DNA of 64,000 bases. Origin: Cyanoderma ruficeps (taxonomy: Eukaryota; Chordata; Aves; Passeriformes; Timaliidae). Numbering within the stretch: position 1 is the stretch's first letter; each line of letters starts with the position of its first letter. The stretch is from assembly GCA_008694505.1 (NCBI GenBank), contig VZDJ01000090.1, forward strand, positions 712,034-776,033. The letters are read 5' to 3'. Under the pieces are notes generated by a model that was given only the letters and a program-made list of their open reading frames with translations, was not told the origin of the DNA and searched no databases. A program made the position numbers and the translations under genes. Below, piece after piece: positions 45,671-61,000 of the stretch.

Positions 45671-45676
45671 TTTATT
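45671..45676 (-). terminator. TPI1: TPI1 polyadenylation signal (AATAAA)
   Basis: Canonical signal about 430 bp beyond the TPI1 stop, predicting cleavage near 45655. Confidence 0.75.
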
Positions 45677-46100
45677 GTTCAGTACGGGACACAGGTGAGG
45701 TAAGACATCTCACAAGGATCTAAGCTGACAGGTTCCTTGCTGATGGAGCTGAAGGATGCAAGAGACTGTGGTTCCTTTTTCCTTCCCGCAGCACCAGCAG
45801 CCCCCTCTCCCCGCAGGGCTGCAGGGAAAGGGGGAGATACTGGCCAGGTAGGCTGTGGGCTTTAAACAGGTCACCGGGAAGCTGAGGATTCAGCTCAGAG
45901 AGGAGACTGTCAAGACTGTGCCGAGACAGGCTCCTGCTAACAGGACTCCGACGTGGTGGGGGTGGTTAGCAGAACATCTAGAACAATGACTGTGGAGGGG
46001 GAAAGCCTCGAGGGAGGCCTCCGTACTGAGACGTGTGCAATGAAAGGTCCCTTCTTGCTTCCATTTCTTAACCACAAGGGACAGCTCCTCATGGGGTGCT

Positions 46101-48618
<2,518 letters not shown>

Positions 48619-49090
48619 TCAAGGGCACACAAGGGGAAGCGCTGCTCGTGGCCCGCTGCTCACCTTGCTGCCCGCCCCACGCCCACGCCCGACAGGGCGG
48701 GCAGGAAGAACCCCCCCCCCCATTCACAAGCCACACAAACACACAAGCCCCCTCCTCTCCTTCCGGACAGCAAGGAGGTGGCATCATCCCACCAAGCAGC
48801 GAAGCACTAGGGCTGTGTGTTATGGGGGTGGGGACAGTGAGGACATTTCCTATAGAAATAGATATTCCCAACACCCTGAACCCCCTTCACTCACATCCAT
48901 GGGGGCTCCAGCCCCCGGTCGATTAGTCAGTGAACTCTTGTCTTCCCCGTGTCTCCACAGAGAGGCCGTGAAGGGACTGGGAAAAGGAGCAGGGAAGAGA
49001 AGGACCCTGCTCCCACCCTCACTGCCCCCACCCCTTCCCCCCCACACCTTCAGCCCACTCTTCCCCCACCACACACAGCAAGAGGATGTT

Positions 49091-52000
49091 CTAGCTGGGA
49101 ATCCGCTGATAGAAGTAGATGTAGCCCAGGTCTTTGGGGGGCTTCTCAGAAGCACAGACTTTCTGGTCGTTGTAGATCACCCACCTGCAACAGGCACCAG
49201 AAGAGCTCAGGAATGCCATTCCGTGGTTAAGACACAACTCAATTCCACTCAACTGCTCTCAATCCCATCCTCCCAAGACCTCTGAAGAAATGGGGGAGGA
49301 TGGGGATTTAAAGCAGCACCTCAGTTCCCTTACACTGTGGAAATCCTTACCTGCCATCTTTCTTGATGTGACAAACATAATGTCCACACATAGTCGAAGT
49401 GCCCATATGGCTGATGAAGGCAAACAGCTGATATTCTTGAAAGAAGGAGGGAAGAGAGAATTATCAGGGAAAGAGGAAAGGTGTCTTATTCCCTAACACT
49501 CTGTGCAAGCGCTCTAGATCTAGAGAAGGATCCCTGAAGGAAGCTCTGCTGGGTAATAATTTAGAACTGGATCCCTATCAAGTGTGACTGTGAGTGCTCT
49601 TAAGGCCAAACATAGAGGGAAATGGAAGATGCTAACTTCCATTTAGTCTTCTCTCTTCCAATGTTTCATTTGGGCCATGGATGCTGGATAGGTAAGGCAG
49701 GGATTCTGCCTCCCTATAGCACCCAGCAGCCAACACCACTGGCACAAATTCTGTGCACAGACTGAAACTACTTCTTTCAGCGGGGACCAAAAGGGCAAAA
49801 AGCCTCCCAGAACCACTGCATAAAAGCAGCACAGCCCTTTCTGTCTTTCACTTGATGGCACTTCCCCAACCTCTCTTTTACTGCCTTCTAGGTAATCCTC
49901 AATCAGCCTGAAGGGTCTAGACTACTTTGCCATTCCTTCCCTCTTCCTCCCTGCTTCCACCTCTACAACCAGATCAGCTCTGTGATAGCTGCTGCTGCTA
50001 AAACCTGTAGTGCATGCATCAGGAATTACAAAGTCACGTTGAGTTTGCACCCCAAAGTCCACATTCCTATGGCCTGGAACTCACTTCCAGGTCCATCGCG
50101 CACTTTGGGACCCACAGGGACGGATTCAGAGATGGACTCGGCTGCCGAGCGCCCCTCTGAGATATCCATAGCAGCTTCTGCATCGAGGTCATCAATGTGA
50201 CTAAAGATCCAATCCACAGCACGCTCCAGACTGTTGTTCTGGAAGGAAGAAGAAGACAGTGAACTTGAGAATTCCTGTTCCTGAGAAAATCCTTGCTCTC
50301 TGATGTCACCTGTGCCTCTCACCGTGGCTCTAAGCGCTTTCATTGCCTGGTCCCGGGAGAAGCCCATGGAGACAATGGTGGCTACACTGTCTTCTGAAGG
50401 AGGGTCTGGGCAGGCAATAGTTGACCCTGGCCCACTGGATCCAGGGAGAACTAATGGGTTAGCGAAGTCTGCAGCAGGAAACACAACACAGCTCAGAGTA
50501 ATTACATCTCTCCAAGAGGATACAGCCCAAGTCCAAACTATTTCACTTTTCCAGTCTGATAGCAGGGCACAAGCACAACAGCCCAGAGACAATAAGCTTC
50601 ACCATGGCCATGGCCTCATACCTGGATCATCCATATGCGACATGACCCAGTTCATGGCTGCCTCAACCCCACTGTTCCCTGTGTAATACACGGCTTTGCG
50701 GCAGGCATCCATGGGAAAGCCCATTTCCACTAGCTGGATAATCACCGACTCATCCAGCATGGGTGCTGTGGGAAGACAGAAGTTAGAGCCACCCACTCCC
50801 ACCCATCCCCGCTGGCTCCATTTTGTCTCGTGTCACACAGCCTCCAAAGCCATCACTTCCTGGCTTTATTTCCCACCAGGTTCCATCTCTCGGCTTTTCT
50901 CAGCCACCTTTCTTCTTCTGAGGAGCAGTCTCACACACAGGCAAAGAACAAAACCATTCAACCCGTGAGCTCAGGAGCACTGGCTCTTCCCAAGGCTCTG
51001 AACCTGACCTCCCACTGTGGTTTGTGAAAATTAAATACCCCTACCAATTAAATCCTGTATAAATCCCAGCTCTGCCTCCTCTAAATGCACCGGACATGCC
51101 ACCCCCCCACCTTGCACAGAACACGAATCCACAAAACCCCCTTTGCATAACACCCTTGCATAACAGGCATGCAAGGGAGGCAGCTGGCAATCGCTGACAA
51201 AAGGACAGGGAAAGTCTGAGCAAGTGGGAAACTGCTAGCATGGGACACAAGGCAAGGAGAGCAAGGAAATGAGTCAGGCATCAGGAAGAGAGGAGGAGAA
51301 TCACTAACATGTCGGAGAGGAGAAGTGAGGGGAGCAGAAGGAGTCGTCGTCCTCGTTGCCATAGAACCCCAGGCTACCTTTGGGCTCATCTGGTGTCACC
51401 AGTGGGGGTGCGATGTCCGGCATTTCCTCTTCTCCTTCCTGCAGCCCCGTTCCCTGCAGTGCAGAGATATCCAGCTCCTCTGGCATTTCAATGGAAACAT
51501 CTGCAAGATATGGTCTTGCTCAGCCTCCATGTAGGGGCAGAAACAAAGGACTCGGCTGGGAGATCTAGAAGGGTAAGTCCCTAAGGGGATGCCTGCTGCA
51601 ACTTTTGGGATAGTTACTTTCCTCCTGGCAGTAATGAACACAATATCCATGTGACTCCCAGTCACCTGTATGCTCTGTACTTCCCATCCTCCTTACCGAG
51701 CTTTTTGGGCACCCAGTCCAGACCGAAAGTGAACTTCTTGATCTGGATGACCAGATAATCTGGGAAAGAAGCGAACCGTGTCGTTCTGAAAGAGACACAT
51801 AATATTTTAAAATACTCTGTCAGCAAAGATTGAGGGTATCTAGCTGATCCAAGAAATCAGTGAGTAGGGCAGAGCCATATCCTGAGCAGGATGGGGGATA
51901 CACCTGTCTGTGCAGCTCTCCTGTGCTGAGCTTGAGGCTCCTCAAACACAGAACCATTTCTAAGGCAGAAACCCTGAGAAGATGAGATGGAATGCAAATC

Positions 52001-55000
52001 TTGGAGATGAGAAAAAATAGTACATACCCTGCATTTCAATCCTGTATTTTACAAGCCTGGTCAGATTTTGTTTAATTAAACATCTAACCCTTGAGGAGTG
52101 TAGTGTGTTAGACCAAGGGATACACTTGCAGGAACTGACAAGCTTTCAAGCACAAGAGTACTTTTGTGGATATGAAACAGAAGCAGTGAATATTAAGTTA
52201 ACTGAACTTGATTAAATATTATTTAGTTAGACAATTTGAGAGAGAAAATGTCTGGAATCTATGAAACAGAGGGGAATGTTTGTGAAGGGAGAAGCACCTG
52301 TAAGTGAGACAAATACTCATTACCAGGTGATAACTGCAACATGCTGTAGAACTAAATTAAGCAACAGTGAAGCATTTGAATACAACTCAGTAAAAATTAA
52401 ACCAAAATGTTACTTTTCAGTGTGATGTTTGTTTATAGTAGCTATTGCTTAATAATGGAGTATTTGTTAGAAAAGCACTTACAACTCTTTGAGGACTTTC
52501 ATTGCAAAAGAACACTCAGTAGCATCATAGCAGAAAGCTGCTTACATTTGTAATCTTGTCACTGCAACTTTGCACTGTTGCATGTGCTAGAGGCAGTGAG
52601 AAAAATTAAAGCTGTTTTTTAAACCTTGCTACTAGCATTTAAGTTAGCATTTTTTCAAAGAACTCATGCATCTGTTACACTCAGTGTTCTGCTGAAATCT
52701 TAACAGTTAAAAACTTGAAGAAAATTTAGAGATGGTGCGAGATCAGTGTCATCACACAGTCAGTACTGATTCCAAAGCCGAATTTTAAATTTACAGTAAA
52801 AGCTACTAGTTTTCTAAAATACCACTCTTTTTGTAGCCCCTCAGCAACTGAAATCTAATGGCTAGGGCTTCACTAGCACTGCTGTTCTGCCCACTGAGGG
52901 CAACCACTCCAGCACTGACGGACTGATCCCCTCTCTGCTTCAATGTTCTATGGACCCAGGGTGTGGAGGACTACAAAGCTTCAGTTTGGTTCTTCCCCCA
53001 AACCACTACAAGAAGTTCCCAGAGATGCATCTATGGCCAGTTCATCACAGCTTAGCTGACACACACTTACTTAAGAGCCACAGACTTGGCCTGCAAGGCT
53101 GTGCTCCAGAAATCATCCACCTGCTCTGGAGCTCCATAGGCCTCTAGGCAGGAGCTGAAAGGCACCTTGGCTCGCACCAGCTCAGGCAGGGGCTGCTTCT
53201 CCTCCTCTGCCTGCCTCTTCTTCTCCTCATATTCCAGCAGTTCATCTAGAGAATAAAGCAGGGGAGTCAAGGACCACCTCTAGGTACCTACAAAGCGACT
53301 GGTGTACGCTACACCCAGAGGCAGAGCAGGCCTATAGATACACGCCATCGAGAACGGAGCGCAGCTTCCAGAGCCCAGTTCTGCTACTGCAGTCACTCCT
53401 GTTTTGCTGCTGAATCACAGCCCAGCTTGTGGTGTCCGAGGGAAAGGCTCTAGAGGGACATCACCGTGTCACACCACCTCTGAAGAAATCAGCCCAATCC
53501 CACAAAAGCAGGAGAAGGATCTGGCCTCAGAAGTGGCAAAGAAGTCCCTTTCTCATTTAAGGAGTTCTGTAAGGATAGTACAATATACAAACATAGGGTT
53601 TGCTACTGTTCTGGTCTTGGCACATTACTGACCTTTGTTGAGTGCAGCATCCATGGGCACAGGCAGCTGCATAATATAGTCCACACGCTGGGTATATTTC
53701 ACCTTTTCTGTGGCCAGGCACTTCAGCTTCTCCTCCACCAGAAAACGGAAGACCTCGTTAGGGTTCTCCGAGCTGCGGCAGTTCCTCTGAAGAAGGAGAG
53801 AGCAAAAGGACAGATGTAACATCAGAATGGCAGAAACAATGATCTGCAGTAACAGTGATGCCACACAGCACATGCCTGAAGAGTATTTACTTCTGTACTC
53901 AGTCCCCTGGAAAAGACAGCAAAGAGGGAAACTAAAGCCAGCTTCTGTACTCCAGGAAGCCATGGCATTCCTCCTCCTAAAGAACAAAGTTTACATCTCC
54001 AGCTGTGCCACTCCCAAAAAGGATTTTTCCATGGAATCAGCCCTGAAAACATGGCCCAACACCTCTCCTTCTCCCCCCTGGCAGGTGCTAGACAGCCCAT
54101 CTCCTGTGTTCTCTCTTCTCTGCTCTGATTGCCAGGTTCTCACCTCCACTCCTCACCCCTTGCTGTGGCAAGAAAATCAAGCTGGGCTTTTCCATGATTT
54201 GCCAGATAGATTCAACCATTACCTCCACCATGTTGATGAAGTGCAGAAAGAATTCCTGGGCATCCTGCTGTCGGTTAGTGGAAAATTCTGGGTGCCCCTT
54301 TCCGATGAGGGACTTAAACATGCGTGGAGCAATGCCATTTTGCATACCCTGCAAATAACAATGTGGAAGAGGAATGCTTTCAGAAAGGGTTCTCTCCCTC
54401 CCTTGCCACAGTGCATACACAGTATCTCATGCAACACATGCATCAAGAGGATGCTGTATCCGAGCCTCACCTTCTGATCAGGCTGCTGCTCCCCATCTGC
54501 AGAAGCTGGCCTTGAGTACTCCCCAGAAAGCAGACCATGGCCCAGTTTGGCTCTGGAATAACAAAATCAATGTTAGTGCCAATGTTTCTTCAATCTCATA
54601 TGCTCCAGGAGCCATATCAACCCATCCAGCTTTAACACTGCCACGGGCTGTCAGTCTCACAGATAACAGCTTTCTCTGCTGCACCAGGCAAGATTATCTT
54701 ATTGTGGTTTGCTCTCTGGCCCCTGGAGACATCACTGACTTCAGAGTTACCAGGGCTTTTGGGTGCCAATCTCAACCACTGCTTGCACACTGAGTAGAAC
54801 CCGAAGGAACAGCTGGTGCGGAGCCACAGAGCAGCTGCGCAACAGCCAAGCAGAGCTGCAGCCTGACGGGGGAACGGAGCAGTGTCTGACTGCAGGAGAC
54901 AACAGGGCACAGAAACTGTCTGAGCCAGAAATAGCACTGCTGGGAGCAGACTGATCACGTTTTCCCAGAGGAAAGACTGACTGCACGAGGTGCTTAATGG

Positions 55001-58000
55001 ACAACAGTATGTGTTCAGTGATTTCCTCCTATGCCCAGACCCTCCTGCTATCCCATTTCACTCCAGTCCTTCCCCATCATTAGTGCCATTTGTCTGGAAC
55101 CAAACCTTACCACTTCTGCCCTTTGCCCAGGCAATAATCTTTCTGGCTGTCTCACCTGAATCCCTTCTCAGTGAACACCTCATTCCAGGCTGCCCAAATT
55201 TAGAATCCTCCTGTACCACTGAACTCCCTGTCCACAAATGCCACCCTCCATTCCTCCACCCCGAACTTACACATGCTTGTTTGAGAGCAGCTGTAGCACA
55301 GACTTCACATACTTAAAATGCAAGCCCCTCCCAAATCTTGTGTTCCTCCTGCATATTCTCCTGCACAGTACCTCTTGAGGGAAGCCTCTTTAAGCATACA
55401 TTGCTATGTATTGAGAATAAAGCTGCCTAAACCTACGTATCCCCCTTGCTCTTTGCCATCTCCCTCCACTGCAGACAGCAAGCCCCTTTTAACTGTTATG
55501 CAAACAGAAGCTGCATCCCAGAAATCCCCCCAGTTTAACAGGCATAACACACATAATACATTTCAGAGCTTCTCATGCACACAGGGTGTACTTTGTCCTC
55601 TCCACCTAGAGCATTCAGCAGAACTTCCTGGGCTTAGATACTTATTGATCTAAGTGTCTGTACCCAGGCAGCCTCAGCCCTCCTTCTCTCACCAAAATTC
55701 TACGTACACTTGTGTGCTGAAATCCTGCGTGGGGTCTGAAGGTGCACTTTGGAATATCTTCTCCAGCTTGTCCACATACCTGCAGAGCAAAGCAGAGCAA
55801 TCTAAGGAATATGCAGCTTCATCTGGTAAAAATGCAGTTCTGAGTGCGATTACTGCAGCAGAAGCTCCCAGCTCTAGGAGACCTTTGTATTGATCCCAGA
55901 CTAATGGAAAGGAGTGATTAAGCTTACTTACTTTCTCTGGAAGTCTGGGATACTGAACAGCACCTGCATCACAGAATTGAGGTAGCAACTGTTGCCCAGG
56001 TTACGGATCCCAGTGTACCCAGGCCCATAGAGGGGCTTGAGTTGAACACCAGACTCCTGGATGAGCTCCCACTCCCCAATGCGCTGGTTCATGTCTATTT
56101 CCAGTTCTGTCATCGTCTTGTCTGTCTGCAGAGGGAAAGAACAGGAAAATCCTCAAAGACGACTCAAAAAACCACCAGAGGTGTGAAAAGTAGAGCAGTG
56201 CTCTAGAGCAATAGTAGAGCAATGCTGTAGAGAAACAGAGTCAAGTCCATTTTGTTTTATTCTATAAGGAGAGGAGGAAGAAACAAGAGTTGTTTCCATA
56301 TATATGAATACCTGGGACAGAAAGAGGAGGGAAAAGAAATATGGGAGAAATCAGAACCATTCCCTATAAAGAGGCATGGAAACCACACACTAACAAGAAA
56401 AGATCAGCACCTGGAAGCCTCCCTGCCCACAGTACTGACACATAACCCGAGTGAAATAAACCCGAGGGACATGAATGAAAGGCAAAAAAAGCAATCAAAG
56501 ACCAGAGGCAGATGAGACAACTCTCTCTGTGACAAAAAGCCCCAGGGTTTCTTGACCAGGAATGGCTCTGCAAAGCCACAGAAAGCTGGAATCCAGCTAA
56601 GACACCTCAGAGTTGCTTCTCTCTCCCTCTGGGCCTATGCAGGACACCACTTCCTCCTCACCTTCTGCATCTTGAGCATGTCAATCCCAAAGTGTGCCAG
56701 GTGTTCTGCCAGGTTGGGATCCAACACCATGTCATCCTCATCGTAGGAGTAGACATCTATGCAGGAAAACAGAAAAAAGGGAAAACTTATAATGGCCTGT
56801 GATCTCAAATTCACAGCTGGATGAAGAAAGCGCTCAGAACTGGGAGTTTTGACAAACTGAGTCATTGGGGTTTCCGCTCTTTCTCAGCAGAATAACATAA
56901 CAGATAGAATATTGAGATTCCTCCTAAACATGTGACTAAAACAACTTTGTCACTGATCAGGGTACAGAGATACACTTATGCCAGGAGGAAGGAAAGTGGG
57001 TTACTGTGCCATATACTCCCTGCTCAGGATTTGAACACAGAACTCTGATAAACACCCCAACACAGAAAATCAGATGGCAACCTGGATAACTATTCTAAAA
57101 GCTTCCAATTACAAGGGAGGGGCAGAGGAAGGCAAGGTTTTTTTATCAGCTCGTTCTCTGCCTCACACAAGAAGCAGGTCAGAGTGGGAAAGTTCACAAC
57201 GGGATGAACAATGCGTGTTCCAGGTCGCAAGATGGCAAACACCGCCGTGACACCTGCAAGAGATCTGCGTCAGCCTGAGTGGTGCCTGGCATCCCTAACC
57301 CTGGGAGGATCCCTGTTCTCACCTGCCCCATCAGGAGTAATTGTTCCCAGTTTCACAGCCAGAGGGTAGCCGGTTTCTCGGTAGTGCTCGACCGCGTGGT
57401 TGTTGCCACCGCTGCCATCAAAGTAGCGCCGACCACAGAGGATGGCTCCGTCAGTCATGTTCAGCCACAGGTTCTCCCTCATGTCACACTTGCTGCACTT
57501 CCAGCCACTAGTGACAAGGAACAGAGAAAAAGAGATCAGAGGGAAAACCTCGGGGTTCTGCCTCCCAAGCCCTGGCCATTGCTGCCCACTGCAATATCCA
57601 TAGTAAATATCATTCCTCTTTTACTACAGAACACTGAGAACCCAAACAGACCTTAGTGTGCCACCTCCCCTGAATCTACTGTGACAAGGCACACTCAGAG
57701 ACTCACAAAAGAAGTCTCAGCTGCTGCTGCAGCCCAACACAGGAGAAGGGCCTGGGACACAGAGTGACACAGCAAGTTCCAGCACTATGCTCACCACGGT
57801 GGGATGCGGACATCGTTCTGAAGCTGGTGCAGGGAAAAAGCGTGTTTGGAAACACGTCGAACCTCCCCATCCCAAGCCTGCACCTCCTGCTTCCGTGAGG
57901 CCGAATCTGCTGTCAGGATGGCCTCAATCGCACTGGCAATCTGGAATTGGGACAGCAGGAGAAAACATAAAGGGCTGCCTGACCACAGTAAGGGCACAAG

Positions 58001-61000
58001 AAGCTTCCAGTGCCACAACACTCCACATTTAGGCAACTCGGTTGAGATTTTCGGGAGCCTCAGTCACACACAAGCCAGAACGCTGTAATATACAGCACTG
58101 TGTAAGTGGAGAACAATCCTGATGACTGCCAGCTGAGACTTCACAGCAGCTCTGCAGGATCCCTTTTACAGGGCAGTTTCCTTCTCTGTAATGGTGCACT
58201 TCCTCACCAACAGTAAACACAGCCCTCCACCCAAACATACCCTGTCTTTGACCATGTCTGGTAGTCCCTCCAGCCCATCACGTGGAATATCCAAATGGTC
58301 TGGCAAAATTACTATTTTTACATCTTCATCATATTCAAACTTTTCTTCTGTGATGTCAAATCCACCTTCTACTCCTACAAGAAGAAAAAACATTGTGGTA
58401 ACAGGTGAAACCAAAGAGTTTGAAAAGCTTCTTTCCCCACACCTTACATGAAATAAGGCAACCTGACTAAGACAAAGATCTAAATCAGTGATCTACAGTC
58501 TTTTTTCCACTTCTGGATCCCAGAGTTTCTGCTGGTGATGTGGACTTCACAGGAACTATTATAGGCCTAGTGACAATATGTTTATTTTTCCCAGCTCTCT
58601 TTACAGATGCTTAAAAACAATCTCCAGACTGGCTACAACCAGGAAAAAAACCAAACCTCCTCTAGTGAGGCAGTGATCAGAACAGAGCCAAGATAAAGCA
58701 CTGGTGTTCATCCTTAACCAGAATACTCAAGACAATGAATGGAGATGTGCATAAAGAAATCATCTTGTAAGCCAGGGCAAAGGTCAGGTCTACTAGCATC
58801 TTTAAGAAGCCTGCCTCTCCTTCTTGCCTTTTCCAGAAAGGATAGCCTAGAGTCCTGCACTCAAGCAAGAAGATCCAGGAGTTCCTCTGGAACCAGAACA
58901 TCCAGAATTGCAGAAAAAGTCTGAGCAAAGGGATAGTGATAGTAGTTTCTATGCCCACCTAGCTGTGCTTTCCAGAGGTTGCACCAGAAACAGGAGATCC
59001 ATACATAAAAGGTTATTTGCCAGTTGTAAAGAGTCATCATGGATGCTCACCAAAACATCTGCAGTTTCTGCAGATTCCCTTACCTACAGTTTTTGGATTA
59101 TGTAGGTACTCAGAGGAAAAGCTTGGCCTTCTCTGTTCTGCAGATATTAACATCCTGTGTCCCAAAAGGAAACAGGCAGAAGACACATGGCTTATTAGCA
59201 GCCTAAACCCCTTGTGTTTTTAAACTGAATTTCCTATACTTCTGGAAAAATCGCATGCTGTGACTGCAATAATCTCTGCAACAAATATCTGAACACGTGC
59301 AGCTGCAACAAATCTCTGACGGGAATAAAAGCTTTTGCTGCTCAGTGCCCCTGCCTCAAGAACCCTGTGTCCAATACAATTCTGATAACCACTACTGTAT
59401 TTCCTTGAAACATTCTTGTCAAAAATATCCAGTCCCATGGTATCTCCTGCAACTCCCTCCTTAGATACCTACAATTCTTACACTGTGCATAAACTGTTCT
59501 GTATGAATACAATGATTTTCAAAAACACTCACCAGCATCATGCAACAACATGCCTGAATAATCCTCTTCTGTGCCTCTTCAGCACAGCCCAGAGATTTCC
59601 TGTCACCACTTCACAGAATAAAGCAATATACAGCCCCCCAGGGCATTACACAGTTCCTAAACCCTAAACAAACTAAGCCAGACTGGTGAGGTTCCCTCAG
59701 GTGGTTACATGAACCTTCTGAGGCTCCAGATCAGGAAGAGGGTCAATAACCACCAGCTTGCCCTGAGGTAGACTGCCTCCCTTTCCATGGTGGTACCTAA
59801 GCACTACACACCACAAAACTCCATCAGGCAGGCACAGGAGGCAAACACTGTGGATCTTTTCTCATCATTGACAGGGGAAAGTGAGATACACAGGGATCAA
59901 GGGCTACATTTTGTTCACAAATCTTTCTAGCACTTTAAAAAAATCTCCCATGTCAGGATTAGCTAAACCACCACAGTTCAGCAAAAACAAAGATAAATTT
60001 TCCTAAACTTGAGACCATTGTCTCACAGGTTTAGTACTTTACTTCATTTTCTCCTGTTCCATTCACACCACTAAGCTGTTATCACAGGCAGATATTTGCT
60101 GACCCACAAATAACACTTGTTGCAAGACCTTTGTAGAACTGAGGATGCAGAAATAACTCATAAACCAGGCTTCATCTCTCCCAAAGCAGCACAATCATAT
60201 ATACAAACATAAAAGCATTGGCTATCTGAAGAAATAGAGATTGCAGCCTCAATTTTGCTAGCAGTGATCTTTGGGTCTCTATTCAGCTCACCAGCAAAAC
60301 AGGGAGCAGCTGACAGTCTTAATAGTGTTGTTTGTGCTCTGGCAGCAGACGAGTCACTAGGCGTCTACACCAGGGAAAAAGTGAGCCAAAATCAAGATGT
60401 TCACAGTCCAGATTCTGGATTTCCCTCTGGTGGTCAGCTTCCAGCAAGCCAAGAACCTGTTACTGCTACAAATGTTCCTGTATTTTCCTTTATGTGTCTC
60501 CCTAATGGCTCAGAAATTACCAGCTGAGACTGCTCCAAATAAGCAGCATCTCCATTGATTGCCATGACAGCCCTCTCAGTCAGTGAAAGACAGTAATGCA
60601 ACACCAGCCTTGTTCTTCCAAAAAAGGAAGATGCAAAATATTTTTTTTATGTTTTAATGCTTATATGTATTTCCTCCAGTATCAGCCTTGTAAGACCTAA
60701 TGAGCCAAAAATGTTAACGCAGCATTTCCCATTAATTTCCTCCCTGTCTGTATCAATAACACTAATTCAATATCAGAAGAGTTTAAAAAATAGCTTATCT
60801 GCCAGGAGCTTCAAACTTACTTTTCTCAGACATATATTTTCTCAAACTTACTTCAGCCCCATGCTGGGCACATTGTGTTTAAGCAACAGTCCCAGTCCAG
60901 TGATCCCCACACCAAGCAGAGCCAGGCATGTGGGGTCATGGCAGAGGATAAAAAACCACATTTACCCACGGAAAACAAGATGCAACTTTGGACACAGAAC

